Shown: in pieces, positions 35,901 through 47,559 of the stretch | How positions within the stretch are numbered: position 1 is the stretch's first letter | Layout of the letters: the number at the start of each line of letters is the position of its first letter | Assembly: GCA_029962745.1 (NCBI GenBank) | Contig: CM057166.1 | Coordinates: 1,502,994 to 1,566,993 of the forward strand | DNA length: 64,000 nucleotides | Origin: Echinometra lucunter | Taxonomy: Eukaryota > Echinodermata > Echinoidea > Camarodonta > Echinometridae | Direction: 5' to 3' | The notes under the pieces: generated by a model | What the model was told of the DNA's origin: nothing | Databases searched by the model: none | What the model saw: only the letters and a program-made list of their open reading frames with translations | Made by a program: the position numbers and the translations under genes

Positions 35901-38099
35901 ACATGAAAAGTGACATCTTAAGGTTCATTTATAGACCTTTACACTAAATATTTTCTTGCTGGAATATCTATTACCAAAGCTACACACATCATAAATGAAA
36001 TGTTGTTGTTGATAGCACTTGAGTTTTGTTTTATCAAAATTGCGTGCTTACTGGCAAATGCAAACAAAGGGTTTCTTAAATGTTGCATTGTAATAAAGCT
36101 TTCTCTTTTCCTTTAGTTTAGCTACTTTTGCACATTCTCTTTAAAAAAGTCTGAAACTAAGTAAGTGAATTGAAAGAGGGAATCAAATATCAATCAACTT
36201 AACATAAAAGAAAAATAATCCAAACTTTTGCACATTCTATTTTAAAAAGTCTAAAACTAGTCTAAGTGAATTGAAAGAGGGAATCAAATATCAATCAACC
36301 TAACATAAAAGAAAAATAACCATAACTTTTGGCAAAAATCTGTGCTGGTTATGCAGCATACCATGAGGGAACAAAAGAAAAAAGAACATATACAAAATCG
36401 GCGTATCAATCCTGCTGAGTTGGACTTCGGTATATAGACTCTAGATCTAACTTTTTATAGGGTCTAACAGAGCTAGATAGAGTCTACCCTTTTCCGTGAT
36501 ACTTGATAATGTTAAGTTAACAGTTAGAGTTCACACTTCACAGAGTTAACAAAGTTGGGCAAACCCAGAGAATAGGGGACCAGAACGCGCGCATGCCATT
36601 TGTACTGTGCAGAGATCGGCAGCAACAGCCGAAAGTCAGGGTATGTGACAAGTCCATGATCAAGTTCAAAATGACTTTAAAATATGTTTTGATCAAGTAA
36701 TTATGTTCTAATATATTACATTGCCCTCTCGGCTTTCAAATGTGTGATTATGTGGTGAAAATCATTTTGATTTTTGCCAGAAATGTTCTCAAACTCACAA
36801 ATGTTTCATCCATGAATCTTGTGCAGGTATGCAGATCGTCCCCCCCGCCACCGACTCTGCCGCTGCCACCGGCTGCATTTGTTTGCACACAAATGAATAT
36901 GTGCGCGCGTTCCGGTCCCCTATTCTCCGGGTTTGCGTTAGCTATAGGATAGCTATCGTGATTTTATTTTGATATTACACGATAGCTATAGATTGCTGAC
37001 ATAGGCCCCTGTGTAGACAGATGTGACCTTGAAATATTATGCCTCCAAATCACACTTTCTCATGTCCGGTTAACCCTGCAAACTACCTTCCAAGTTCGCC
37101 AGTGGACCAGTCGATCAAACTGTGATATAAGAACCTTAAATTTATTTTTCAAACTCAAAATATCGACTTTTGATTGATACGGGATCCTACCTTCTTGTTG
37201 ATTTCGCCGCTTGATTAATTTCCATTTCAATAGCGCGACCTCCGACATCGTGAGTTCACCTACATTTCATTTTCATTTCCAAATGTTGGGCAGGTAATAA
37301 AATGGTTGCACATGAATGTACATTCATACAAAAATTTCTGAGATAATTTATGTTTTAATATATCATTCAAAGATTGCATTCAGACTTGCGCATTGTGAAC
37401 AATTTGTTGTTTCTTTTGTAAATAATTTGTACTGGTTTAATAATGAAACAAACGTAGGCCTACACTGTACTACAGAAACCCCCCCCCCCCCCTTGAAAAA
37501 AACCCACCAATTTATTACATGCCCCCTAGAAAGTGGCCGTGGTGCCCCTCTGTTTGGCCTTGGTGCCCTCTGCCACCTGGCCTCTATGAAAAAGTGCCCC
37601 TCACCAAAGTGGCCTTGCCCCCAAAAAATCCTATTTCGAGGCCTGGGTTTGCCTAAAGTTGAAGGGCTGATGAATTGATCATGTTGATGTCCATCGCCAG
37701 TTCACCACCTTGCAAATTTAATTTGAAATTATCACTTTAATTTGGGACTTTTGAATAATGGCAAATGCATTATCAACTAAAAATTCGCAGCTTAACTTGA
37801 AACAGATCTATTACATTGTAAGCCTAACTGTTACATCGGACCTCTCAATACTGCACGGATGACTCATCTCGTTGAACCGTCAAAAACCTTGTTGCTCCAT
37901 CGACGTTGCACGGGCTTCCACGCCCGAATTGCCGGCTTGTTTAACAACAACAGTCGTACAGCCCCTCTCTCTCTCTCAGTCACACACACACACCAACGCA
38001 ACAAGATGACAGATACAACAGCTATGAAATTAAATGCATACCTGCTTTTACACCTGGATTATTGGTTTCTACAACAGTACCATCCGTTCCATCAGCCAT
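32975..38099 (-). CDS. CCDC50: CCDC50 homologue, first two coding exons
   Basis: CCDC50 (Ymer) is a coiled-coil, ubiquitin-binding adaptor in EGF-receptor and NF-kappaB signalling in vertebrates. Two minus-strand exons are visible: 38099-38042 (start, ending NNPGVKA plus one base) and 33037-32975 (VVKNWAVYEDGALAYQLQEE plus one more residue and a base), with GT-AG borders and matching phase (1). Joined they read PGVKAVVKNWAVYEDGALAY, which follows human CCDC50 [20 protein letters not shown]. The next exons (the RNR...QLQEED coiled coil) are not visible before the contig edge at 31501. Intron 1 is 5.0 kb and contains hAT, MITE and tandem-repeat sequence. A hAT-like element ends 37 bp from exon 2's donor side. 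Homology rests on a short segment, so the name is probable rather than certain. Confidence 0.75.
33126..33268. mobile_element. Short MITE, GGGCCCCGTTTCAT family, copy a
   Basis: About 143 bp with GGGCACCATTTCATAA at one end and CAGGGGCC at the other. The interior CTACTGAAATCCTTG and AAATTTGTCATAGAAATGTG matches 40383-40527 in the opposite orientation. Confidence 0.6.
34190..34325. repeat. Tandem duplication, about 71-bp unit
   Basis: Two adjacent units beginning TTTGAATGT, containing TACATGTATGTGATAGACAT, separated by small indels. CCDC50 intron 1. Confidence 0.85.
34585..35154. mobile_element. hAT MITE with perfect 8-bp target duplication
   Basis: Ends TAGGGCTGT and ACAGCCCTA, flanked by ACTAAAAC on both sides (34577-34584 and 35155-35162). 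CCGAACCG-type motifs lie just inside both termini. No transposase frame. CCDC50 intron 1. Confidence 0.88.
36124..36323. repeat. Tandem duplication, 100-bp unit
   Basis: Two copies starting ACTTTTGCACATTCT, each ending near AACATAAAAGAAAAATAA, with a few substitutions. CCDC50 intron 1. Confidence 0.88.
36559..36936. mobile_element. MITE, GCAAACCCGGAG family, copy b
   Basis: Ends GCAAACCCAGAGAATAGGGG and the inverse CCCCTATTCTCCGGGTTTGC. The interior from 36600 to 36840 matches 26110-26340. Lies in CCDC50 intron 1. Target duplication not resolved. Confidence 0.78.
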
Positions 38100-38574
38100 T
38101 TTAAAGAAAATTTACAGCTCAGTTTGATCAGACTTTCTCGCAAGATATAAGCTAGCTGTTTTCAATCCAATTAACGTATTTTTAATGTTTCATTATTTAG
38201 ACAACAGATGGCGCTAGAGTAGAAATTAAAAACTGAAAAAAAAAAAAAACCTTCGACATGACGTGGAATTCAATGGATTTCATTGTTCATAAAAAAAAAA
38301 AAAAAATCTATGGTCATATTGACTAACAGTGCTGTTCTAGTCAAATTGGCACAATTCTAGTGAAAATGACTAGAATAGTAAAATATTTGACCGGAACATA
38401 ATATCACACAGACACCAACACTAAAGTGAGATGATTCAAGCGAAATGGCAGAATTCTAGTAAAAAAAAAAAAGCTTGAGGTCATTTTTAACTACAGTTAT
38501 TGTCATTTTGATTCGAATTGAGTCCATGTTGAGTTGTTGACTAGAAGAGTGCTGCTGTCCGTGGGATCAGGCAT

Positions 38575-38830
38575 AGGCGTAGGAACCGGGGGGCTGGGGT
38601 GCTAGCCCCCCCCCCCCCCCCGTCAAAATTGTGGGGGTGGTGGAGTGGGAATGTCCTTATTTTTATGGCTGAAAAGGGGTTTCAAGCGAAGGAAAGAGGA
38701 AAAAAAAAAAAAAAAAAAAAGGGAAGACGAAGGAAAAAAAAGAGGAAAAGAAAAAGGGAAAGAAACGAAAAGAAGACAACAGAAAGGAAAGAGAAAGAAA
38801 AAAAAAAGGGGGAAATCTTTAAGCGCTCCC
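38575..38830. repeat. Transposon end fragment with purine-rich tract
   Basis: CATAGGCGTAGGAACCGGGG resembles a hAT-type terminus and is followed by C- and G-runs and a long A/G tract. The matching right terminus was not found. The preceding 38100-38574 holds A-tracts and nothing recognisable. Confidence 0.4.
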
Positions 38831-39049
38831 TCGCATTTTAGGTATCTTAACCAATGCCCGCTGTGTTAATAATTTTTATACTATTCTACTATATACTCAT
38901 AAAATGTTATGTTGGTAACATAAGTGCAAGGAATCATGCGCCAAGATGACCTAAAGAGATGGGATAATGGCCTGGAAGATGCCGATAAAAATAATGTACA
39001 TTACTCAAATTATGAAAATGGAATATCAATACGCAAGAACCTCTTTTCA

Positions 39050-40285
39050 GTATACAAGATTTTTTTTTTCATCGTTCGCTCAATTTGCTCGCTCATAAAA
39101 TCTAAAAACAAGATGGTTTCGGGCAGCAAGCACCTCTTACTTCATCAGCAGCGAGAAGCCCGAACGCATTTGGGCAGCGAGGTGACTTCAGATTATCCTC
39201 GAATTCTGCAGGAAGATGTACATTATAAAAATCATGTAGTGTATTTTGGTGAAGAATCTATGTTCTAAAGACAACTTTTTTTGTCAATCGCTCGATTCGC
39301 TCGCTCGTAGAAACAGAATGGTTTCGGACGGTAAGCAAGGTGCCCAAATTGAGTCGTATTTGTCCGATATAGGTGATCAAATGTATTATTCAGAGATCTT
39401 ATCGGCTTACATATTTTGATGACGAAATAACACTTCTATCCCCCCAAAAGAGTAAATATTTCTTCTCGCTCGCTGCGCTCGCTCGTGTACTATTTAGATA
39501 CAATGGTTTGAGAAAGCAAACCAATACGGTAAGCGAGGTGACCAAATAATGATTCAGATATCTTATAGGCACACGGTGTATTCTGATGACGAATTATCCC
39601 TATACCATGCATGAAAGGGAATATATACTATACCATCGCTCGCTCATCAATTCTGCAAGCGAGGTTACCAAATAATATATAATTTAGATATCTGATAGGC
39701 CCATGATGTAATTTGATGACGAAATAATCACTTCTACCATGAAAAGAGGTATATATTTCTTCCTCGCTCGATCCGCTCGCTCGTATTAGATACTGGATAA
39801 TTTTAGAAATCGAAGTCACTAAAATGTGTACTCTAGATATCTTATAGGCCCATGGCGTATTTGAGTATGTTGAGTACGCAGTATACCATGAAAAGCATAC
39901 ATAATTATGATACTTCGCTAGCTCGTGTTATATTAAGATACATGATGGTTTCGGAAAGCAAAGAAATTTGGTAGTGAGGTGACCGAATAAACCTATATGG
40001 CCTAAATTGCGTATTTTGATGACGAAATAACACTTCTGGTCAAGAGAATGGGTTTTTCTCGATCGCTTCGCTCGCTCGCAACATCTAAAACAGGGTGGTT
40101 TCGGACAGCAGACATTTGGACTAGCGAGGTGTCAAAATAGAGTCACTTTTGGCTGCAAGGTGACAAAATATTATTAATCCTTATACTAGGCCCACATAAT
40201 GTATTTTGATGACAAAATAGCACTTCTTTCATAACATGAAGTGGTTATTTTTTTGCTCGCTCGCTTCGCTCGTAAGCTAAAGAAA
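39050..40285. repeat. Diverged tandem array with GCTCGCTCG blocks
   Basis: About seven units of 125-190 bp. Each has TTTTGATGACGAAATA-like sequence (39412, 39580, 39706, 40011, 40200 are the clearest), then CACTTCT, then CTCGCTCG blocks, then GATGGTTTCGGA-like sequence and AGCGAGGTGAC. Units are strongly diverged, so the array is old. Confidence 0.75.
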
Positions 40286-40382
40286 ACAGCAAGGTTCATA
40301 ATCAAGGAGCGTAATTTCTTACCAAATTTCAAAAACGCTTCGCGGTGCGGCCATTAAATATTCCTTTGAAGTAATAGTGATC

Positions 40383-40527
40383 TTGGGACCCGTTTCATTA
40401 TTGTTATCAGTAACAATTTTCACATTTCTGTGACAAATTTGCTCTCAGCCAATCAAATTCAAGGATTTCAGTAGCTTATAACAGGTTGCAACTCGTTATT
40501 GATAACAATTTTTATGAAACGGGGCCC
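40383..40527. mobile_element. Short MITE, GGGCCCCGTTTCAT family, copy b
   Basis: Ends GGGACCCGTTTCAT and ATGAAACGGGGCCC are inverted repeats extending through TTGTTATCA. Opposite orientation to 33126-33268. Confidence 0.7.
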
Positions 40528-41087
40528 AGCTAGGTCTTACCACTCCCTCTCCCTCGCAAGGGACTTTGCGCTCGTGATGTGTGCCTAAATTGAAATTTTC
40601 AGGGTGTGTGCTTCAGCCCCCAGTTCAGAAAAGCTTCCTATAATGTGCATAGCTCCAAAGAATCAGAGAAGTTTCGCTTCGTATAACAGAATACCTTGTT
40701 CTTGATACGACTACAGTGTGAAACCGTGGAGCAGGAGGAGGCAAAAGCTGGGGGATACAAAACTTTCCTAAGATTGTACGTTGCCCCTAAATTGCAGCAA
40801 TGAAAATATTTTCTTTTCCTCCCAAGCTCACTCGCACTAACTTACAATGACATAATTATAAACAGTGTTGTAACCATAAAGTCTTATCTATTCTCCTTTT
40901 CATGTCGAGATTGTACGTACCCTCCATCCTTTCCTGTTTGCAAAGACTGCCCCCAAAGACCAAAATAATAACTTCACACATACTGTTTGCTACGTCGGGA
41001 TTTTTTAATAGCAATTAAGTTCGGAGCATGCGAAAAAGAAATCAATTACTAAAAAGGAAACAAATCAAACAAAAAGGAATACCAAAT

Positions 41088-41159
41088 GAAAAAAAGGTGT
41101 TTCCTGGGTTTCGCACCCAAAATATCCCTGTCAAGGAGATGCTAGCCAATCGCTCTATA

Positions 41160-41160
<1 letters not shown>
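41088..41160 (-). repeat. tRNA-like SINE head, fragment a
   Basis: On the minus strand, GAGCGATTGGCTAGCATC resembles an A-box region and GGGTGCGAAACCC a degraded B box. It abuts the 38-G run at 41161-41198. Confidence 0.4.

Positions 41161-41198
<38 letters not shown>
41161..41198. repeat. Homopolymer run of 38 G
   Basis: Thirty-eight consecutive G. Length is likely to be polymorphic or a sequencing artefact. Confidence 0.9.
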
Positions 41199-41201
<3 letters not shown>

Positions 41202-41399
41202 ACGCGTTGCCTCACTACAATCTATGTCTGCAATGACTGCCGCGAAAAAGCCAAAATAATAACCTCACACTGTTTGCTCCTTAGAGATCTTTTAAACTTT
41301 AAATAGGAAGTTTTGGGCATACGAAAAAAAGGTACCCTTTTATTTAAAAAAATGAATTAAACATGAAACAAAACAGAAAAAACCCACAAAAATGAAAAC

Positions 41400-41470
41400 T
41401 TTATGAGTTTCGAATCCGAAATCCCCCGAAATCCTTCCATTGCGAGTCAATCGCTCTATGCAGAGGGCTA
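41400..41470 (-). repeat. tRNA-like SINE head, fragment b
   Basis: Minus strand carries ATAGAGCGATTGACTCGC and GGATTCGAAACTC, an A-box/B-box-like pair related to 41088-41160. Not a folding tRNA gene as far as I can see. Confidence 0.4.
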
Positions 41471-43140
41471 CACTGACTCTCTACCAACCTCCAGGTTATC
41501 TTGGCACTCATCATCCTTTCCCATTTGTAATGACTTTTCAAAGACATCGATTCTGCGCCACTCACGATCTAAAAAGTGTGTTTACACCGACGAGCATACA
41601 TTTGTATCTCTGTGATATCAATGCATGCCTCTTTATAAGGAAAAAAGAGGACATTTTCTTTTCTGTACAATCTCTACGTAGCATGTACCTGAAGGTCACA
41701 TTCATGTTTCTCTTTGTATTACCGTACATCAATGCCTCAATAACATACCAAAGATAAATGAGCTTTTACAGGTGTCTTTTCAAACCGAAGCTTTAATGCA
41801 TTCAAACTAAATCTTGAAGACATCTTATTGTATTAAAAAGTCAATGGCCCTCTTCGCTCCAGAGCTCCTCCTCAAGAATTTGTGAAAGGGCTCTGATCAG
41901 TCAAGTTTGAGTGGAGAAGTATGCATTTATTCCTTTTTACTCGTACAGTAGTTTCAAAGCACAAACAGCTGAAGTTGGATTGAAGTGAACCAGAGCTTGA
42001 TGATAGTACACTCTTTGTACTTGCCAAATTCCTTTTGAAACAGATGGGTAGAGGCTTTGAGTAACCAGACCTTCTTGACGGAGCAATAATACTTGAATTT
42101 TAAGGGGATGATCCTTCTTTCCACAAATCAAATGAAAGTCCAATATACTATGCACGTAGTGATTTTCATACTTACATTAAGCATTTTATGAAATGGTATG
42201 TGGTATTGGGCATCACATTGAAACAGCAGGGGGAGAATAATTTTGAATGAAACGAACCGATGTAGCGGCGGATTTGGTTCTTGGTGACAAAATCTGCTGG
42301 CAGATATCGTTTCCAAGATTCTGTTAATTGATCATTCTATAAGAAATTTAACAAAATCTAAGGAAATTTCCGTTTTTTATGTTCGCCAACTCCAAAGGCG
42401 TCCTCTTGCGTGACGTCACACCATCCATATACGATACTGGCCTAGCCAAACAGTAAAATACCCGCCTTTGACTTGAAGTTGAATACAAAAAGGCCCCCCC
42501 CCAAAAAAAAAAGTGAGATTGTGTATATGAGTCAACTTATAGAAAGAAGGGTATCACCATTTTTGATGTTTTGACTGTTATTGACAGGGTATTGACACTC
42601 ATGTCCCTTTGATGAGGACCTTAAGTAATATGCAAAAGCAAAAAAAAATCCCAGTGAACTAGTGATTTCTACTTTTTTACCATTGATAAATTCGTCAGAG
42701 GAATGTTTGTATAATCTATTAAGTCGCAATCAAATACCATTACTGCCAACCATTTGGTAATACAATCATACTCTCAGCCATATTTCATACTTGTTTAAGG
42801 TAGAATGCTTTGAAAAGTTGAATTGTAGCTTTAAGATGGCGTAGGTATTTCAATTCACCTCGGCTTAACAATGGTTCGTTCGTGGGAGACCGTATACATA
42901 CTTTTGTCCTAGATGTCTATAGGTTCTATTGTACAGTACCTTCAGTCAGGACCATGCAATAGTGAGTGGATTTCGAGGTAATACAAGAACAAATCTCTAT
43001 AGCTGGGGCTGTAGTGAAAAAGTGGGGAAAGAAGCAGTTTAAAACAAAAATACAGAGGGAAATGAAAATGGAAAAAGTGAAGTAGTATAAGAAAAAAATT
43101 GGGCAGAGTGAGGTGCGCAACGCATCCTGCGCCAGCCTAC
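41471..43140. other. Intergenic sequence without recognised content
   Basis: No gene or complete repeat recognised. A few short open frames look random. Confidence 0.5.
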
Positions 43141-43645
43141 GCTGACTGCCGCCACCTAGCTGACTGCCGCCACCTAGCTGACTGCCGCCACCTAGCTGAC
43201 TGCCGCCACCTAGCTGACTGCCGCCACCTAGCTGACTGCCGCCACCTAGCTGACTGCCGCCACCTAGCTGACTGCCGCCACCTAGCTGACTGCCGCCACC
43301 TAGCTGACTGCCGCCACCTAGCTGACTGCCGCCACCTAGCTGACTGCCGCCACCTAGCTGACTGCCGCCACCTAGCTGACTGCCGCCACCTAGCTGACTG
43401 CCGCCACCTAGCCTGACTGCCGCCACCTAGCTGACTGCCGCCACCTAGCTGACTGCCGCCACCTAGCTGACTGCCGCCACCTAGCTGACTGCCGCCACCT
43501 AGCTGACTGCCGCCACCTAGCTGACTGCCGCCACCTAGCTGACTGCCGCCACCTAGCTGACTGCCGCCACCTAGCTGACTGCCGCCACCTAGCTGACTGC
43601 CGCCACCTAGCTGACTGCCGCCACCTAGCTGACTGCCGCCACCTA
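43141..43645. repeat. 18-bp minisatellite, 28 units
   Basis: Unit GCTGACTGCCGCCACCTA repeated 28 times with no substitutions seen and one extra C near 43412, giving 505 bp. Both strands stay open (GGGSQL on the minus strand), but this follows from the unit length being a multiple of three. Confidence 0.97.
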
Positions 43646-45600
43646 GGGGCGGGGCAAGGTATAGGCCAGTGAACCAGCTGAGGATGTCTGCTGGAGGAGG
43701 GGGTGTAGCCAGAGGCGGGACATGGTATAGGTCAGCAAACTGGCTGAGGATGTCTGCTGGGGAGGGGGGTGTGGCACTCGCTGAATGCCGCCACAAAGGC
43801 TTAGTCTAGTTCTGGACGTATTAATTCATCTCTCTCCACCTCTCTGTTACCCGTACCCTCCGTGCGTCCGGCCGGTTCACAGTGTGAAGGCCACTGATTC
43901 ACTCTCCCCGCAAATTCACCTTCTTTGAAAAAATATAAAAAATGTTTAGGGAAAGTGAATGAGTGGACGTCGCGCCATTAACGATGATTCGCATCGGGAA
44001 TGAGTATGGTTTATGATTATGTTCATGCACGGGTCAGGAAAAAAAATACTACATACGTCCAGATCTAGACTACCTAGGGCTAGGCAAAGGCCCTAGACAA
44101 GTGGCGGCAAACACCTAGCTGAATACCGCCACCTAGGGGCGGGGCATTATATAGGACAGCGAACTGGCTGAGCAGGTCTGCTGGGAAGGGGGTGTGTCAC
44201 TCGCTAACCACCGTCCAGGAAAGGGTCAGGCAAAGGGCCTAGACAAGTGGCACCAGTCACCGAGCTGACTGCTGCCACCTAGGGGCGGGGCAAGGTAAAG
44301 GCCAGCGAACTGGCTGAGGGTGTCTGCTGGGGAGGGGAGGGGATGGTTGTTGGTTTTTGTTGATGAACAGTTAATTCTACTATTATCACCAAAGCTAAGG
44401 GTTTCATTCTTTTGATAAATTAAGTATATCATATACAGTGAAGTTTTGATAATACGAATATATTCGTTCAGCTTTATCTCTCTTTTTTTTCTCATTTTCC
44501 CCTCATTTTTTTAACGAAAAAAAAAATGAAATAAAAAGATATATGGTTTCATGCCAGGTTACCAAATCCTGTCAGTTCTAGGGCAGCACCGTCCAGACAA
44601 ACCTGCTTGTGAAAGTACGACGGCTTTTCGTAAATATTTACTATATGTCTCTCGAGTGCAGACAGGGGGCTACCTTTGAGATACCTTGATATTTAGAAAC
44701 TCGAGAAGAAAGAAAAGGCGTTTTTTTTCTTCTTCCTGTGCTTCTGTTGTTGTTGTTTTCTTCTTCTTCTTCTTCTTCTTCTTCTTCTTCTTCTTCTTCT
44801 TCTTCTTCTTCTTCTTCTTCTTCTTCTTCTTCTTCTTCTTCTTCTTCTTCTTCTTCTTCTTCTTCTTCTACTTCTTCTTAATTATTATTATTATTTTTTG
44901 TCTGAAAATAAAGAGATAGATCTCTTCCGAGTAAATTCTTGCAGGATTTTTCAGCTTTGTTGCCCAAACAGCAACCTTGAGCAATTTGCATAATTGCATA
45001 AATCTGTATGCATACAGGTTATACAGCGCAAAGACAAATTACACAGAATGTGTAAACTGAAATACTGACTAATTGTGTAAGTGCGCTGATACGGAACTCT
45101 AATAGTGTTGCCCATCTCGTGCATGCAACCTGTGATAAAACGAAAGGACCTCAATACACATAATCAGATATGGATGAACATGTAATTAGGGGTTTTGTGG
45201 GACATGGAAATCATTTCAGTGTTATTTTTACAACTAGAAATCACGCTTTTATACTAAGAATCATGTTAATATCAACGTGCTTATCTGTGAACAATTACTG
45301 TGAGTGTATTTCTTGCTCCTACAGTTTGTCGCCCCAAAAAATACGATGGGCCTATAAATATCGATAACGAAAGACTGACTGCCGCCACCTAATGCAAGCG
45401 TATTAACCGGCTGAAGACGTCTGCTGAGGAGGGCTGTGGCACTGGCTGATTGCTGCCACCTATAGCTAGCTGACTTCCGCCACCAAGGGGCTGGGCAAGC
45501 TGTAGGTATAGGCCAGTGAACCGCCTGGGAATGTCTTCTGTGTAGGAGGAGGGTTTGGGACTGGCTGATCGACTGCCGCCATGTACCTAAGAAAAAAAAT
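43646..45600. repeat. Decayed relatives of the minisatellite with a longer flanking unit
   Basis: Single or paired 18-bp units recur near 43780, 44110, 44260, 45375, 45450 and 45570, each associated with GGGGCGGGGCA and a segment GTCTGCTGG-GGAGGGG. This indicates an older 80-150 bp higher-order unit. A TTC microsatellite interrupts it at 44759-44880. Confidence 0.7.
44759..44880. repeat. (TTC)n microsatellite, about 120 nt
   Basis: Almost uninterrupted TTC/CTT run followed by (ATT)n. GAA-TTC tracts of this size can form triplex DNA. Confidence 0.95.
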
Positions 45601-45611
45601 CCCTCCCACTC

Positions 45612-46050
45612 TTCTCTTTTAATAATATTTGGTACATAAACTGCGTTTTATTGTTGCAGGTCAAGACGGGCACAATCGTGTTTAAGGCGATGTTAAGTTC
45701 CCTTTTGGCGAGTGGGCGTAGCGAGTGAGCGAAAAAACACTTTTTGAACAAAAAAAATTATCTTTGGTACATAAACTGGGTTTTATTGTTGCAGGTCAGG
45801 GGCTGGCACAGTCGTGTTTAAGGTGACGTTAATTCCATTTGGGCGAGCGAGCATAGCGTAAATTCCATTTTAGCAAGCGCGTGTAGCTAGCAGCGAAACC
45901 AAAAAACAAAACACAAAACAAAACACTTCTCTTTTGATAATAATTGGTACACAAAATGGGTTTCATTACTGCAGGTCGGGTTCGGGCATAATCGTTTTTA
46001 AGGTGACGTTTATTCCATTTTCCTTCTCTTTTAATAATATTTGGTTCACA
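45612..46050. repeat. Diverged tandem array, TTGTTGCAGGTC unit
   Basis: Three to four units of about 100-170 bp containing CTTTTAATAATATTTGGT, TTGTTGCAGGTC, GTGTTTAAGGTGACGTTA and GGGCGAGCGAG. The array resumes in decayed form at 47560-48240 after the inserted hAT element. Confidence 0.7.
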
Positions 46051-46058
46051 ACTGTACT

Positions 46059-47460
46059 CAGTGACGTAACAACCGGGGGGGGGGCCGGGGGGCATGCAGA
46101 GTGCCCCCCTGAAGGATTTCAGCGGGAAAATCCACCAAACCACCGGGAAAAAATGAAAGGAAGGGAAAGGAAGGAAAAAGGAAAGGAGAAAGGGAAAGGA
46201 AGAAGAAGAAAGGAAAAGAAAGAAGGAGAAAGGGAAAGAAAGGAGAAAGGGAAAGGAAGAAGGAGAAAGGGAAAGAAAAAAGGAGAAAGGGGAGAAAGAA
46301 GAAGAAGAAGAGAGAGAGAGAGAGAGGGAAAAGAGGGAAAGAAAAAAAAAGAGAAGAAAGCAAAGTGAAACAAAAGAAATGAGGGAAAATTTAGTACCAA
46401 AACCCGGGAGTTTCCGGGGGCTCCCCCGCAGTGTCTTTCCCTGTAGACCCCCATCAGGGGCCCTAAGCCAGAACCCTGGGACCCACCCGCTAAGGGCTTC
46501 ACAGCAAGCAACTCGCAGTGCGGGCTCACCTCCGCATATTCTATTTCTAGACTTAGTTACCGGGAAATTTTCGGCTCTGCCCCCTCCCCGAAAACAGGCA
46601 GAGAATTACACCACTGATTCTAGGCTTACTTACCGGGAAATTTTTGCCTATGCATATGCCTCCCCCCCCCACCCCATAACAAGCAGAAAGCGTAAGAAGA
46701 GCGGGAACTGACAGCAAAAAAACGCTGGAGCTTCCGCGCTTTGCACGGGAGGGGGAAACTCCCCCCCTCCCTGCACCCCCCCCCCTAGGGAGCACTACCG
46801 TCCTCCTAAAATGAAACCCACATCGCAGAAGATAGACTTTATTATTTACCGACAACTAATCAAAGAAACGTCGGGGGAAAACTCCCACCTCCCTGCACCT
46901 TCCCCTCTAGGGAGCACTACATTGGCGTAAATTTCAGGGGGTAGGGGGATCTATCACCCCCACTTGGGGGAGAGGGGGGATGGTGTGTACAAAATCCCCC
47001 CCCCCCCCCATGCAGACACACTTTTTAAGGAAGAAAATATATTTCAATTAATCAGTAAGTAAAAATTCTGAATATCTATCATAAACAACCATTATATTTT
47101 AGAATTTCTATTTGAAAATGCTATTGAAAACAAAAAAGTGGTTATTTTTGGCTCGTTCGCTTTGCTCGCTCGTCAAAATCTTAGGATTTCCATCCGAAAA
47201 TACGATTAAAATTGAGAAAAGTGGTTATTTTTTGGCTCGCTCGCTTCGCTCGCTCGCAAAATAGGTATGAAAATGTGTGTGACAGGGAAAAAAAATCGTT
47301 AAAAAGGTTTTTCAACCCCCACTCCTCAAATTGGATTTACTACTACCGTCCTCCTAAAATGCAGTCCTAGCTACTCCACAGATTCTAGACATAGACTAGT
47401 TACCGGGAAATTTTTGGCTCTGCCCCCCCCCCCCGATAACAGGTACCTGTTACGCCCCTG
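46059..47460. mobile_element. hAT element, 1.4 kb, perfect 8-bp target duplication
   Basis: Ends CAGTGACGTAACA and the near-inverse TGTTACGCCCCTG, flanked by ACTGTACT at 46051-46058 and 47461-47468. The interior has a purine tract (46140-46380), repeated TTACCGGGAAATTTT blocks at about 46558, 46630 and 47400, and a nested element at 46924-47338. No transposase is visible, so it is non-autonomous. Confidence 0.85.
46924..47338. mobile_element. Nested hAT-like MITE, CATTGGCGTAAAT family
   Basis: Left end ATTGGCGTAAATTTCAGGGG; right end ACTCCTCAAATTGGATTTAC, the inverse of the left end of 49473-49823. It interrupts the phrase GGGAGCACTACCGTCCTCC, seen intact near 46788. Contains two GCTCGCTCGCTTCGCTCG blocks. 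Confidence 0.6.
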
Positions 47461-47559
47461 ACTGTACTGCAGAACACAAACAATATGCGATGTTTATCCT
47501 ATAGCGGCTAGAAAGCGGTTCGAGCCAGCGAAAAGTTTGAGATTTGTCATTTCATATTA

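Noticed and set aside
41937..42155. Minus-strand ORF as a transposase or host gene fragment
   Set aside because: No motif recognised and no terminal repeats around it.
43141..43645. CRISPR-like regular repeats
   Set aside because: Units are directly adjacent with no spacers and the setting is an animal genome; it is a minisatellite.
42926..43796. Minus-strand frames with repeated GGGSQL, resembling a linker or structural repeat protein
   Set aside because: The 18-bp unit keeps every frame open, the inserted C switches frames without consequence, and no promoter, splice signal or unique domain accompanies it.
44686..44919. Open frame of poly-Phe
   Set aside because: Translation of the (TTC)n microsatellite.
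45934..46529. Long purine/pyrimidine open frames on both strands
   Set aside because: They come from the GGAAA-rich tract inside a hAT element; low complexity.
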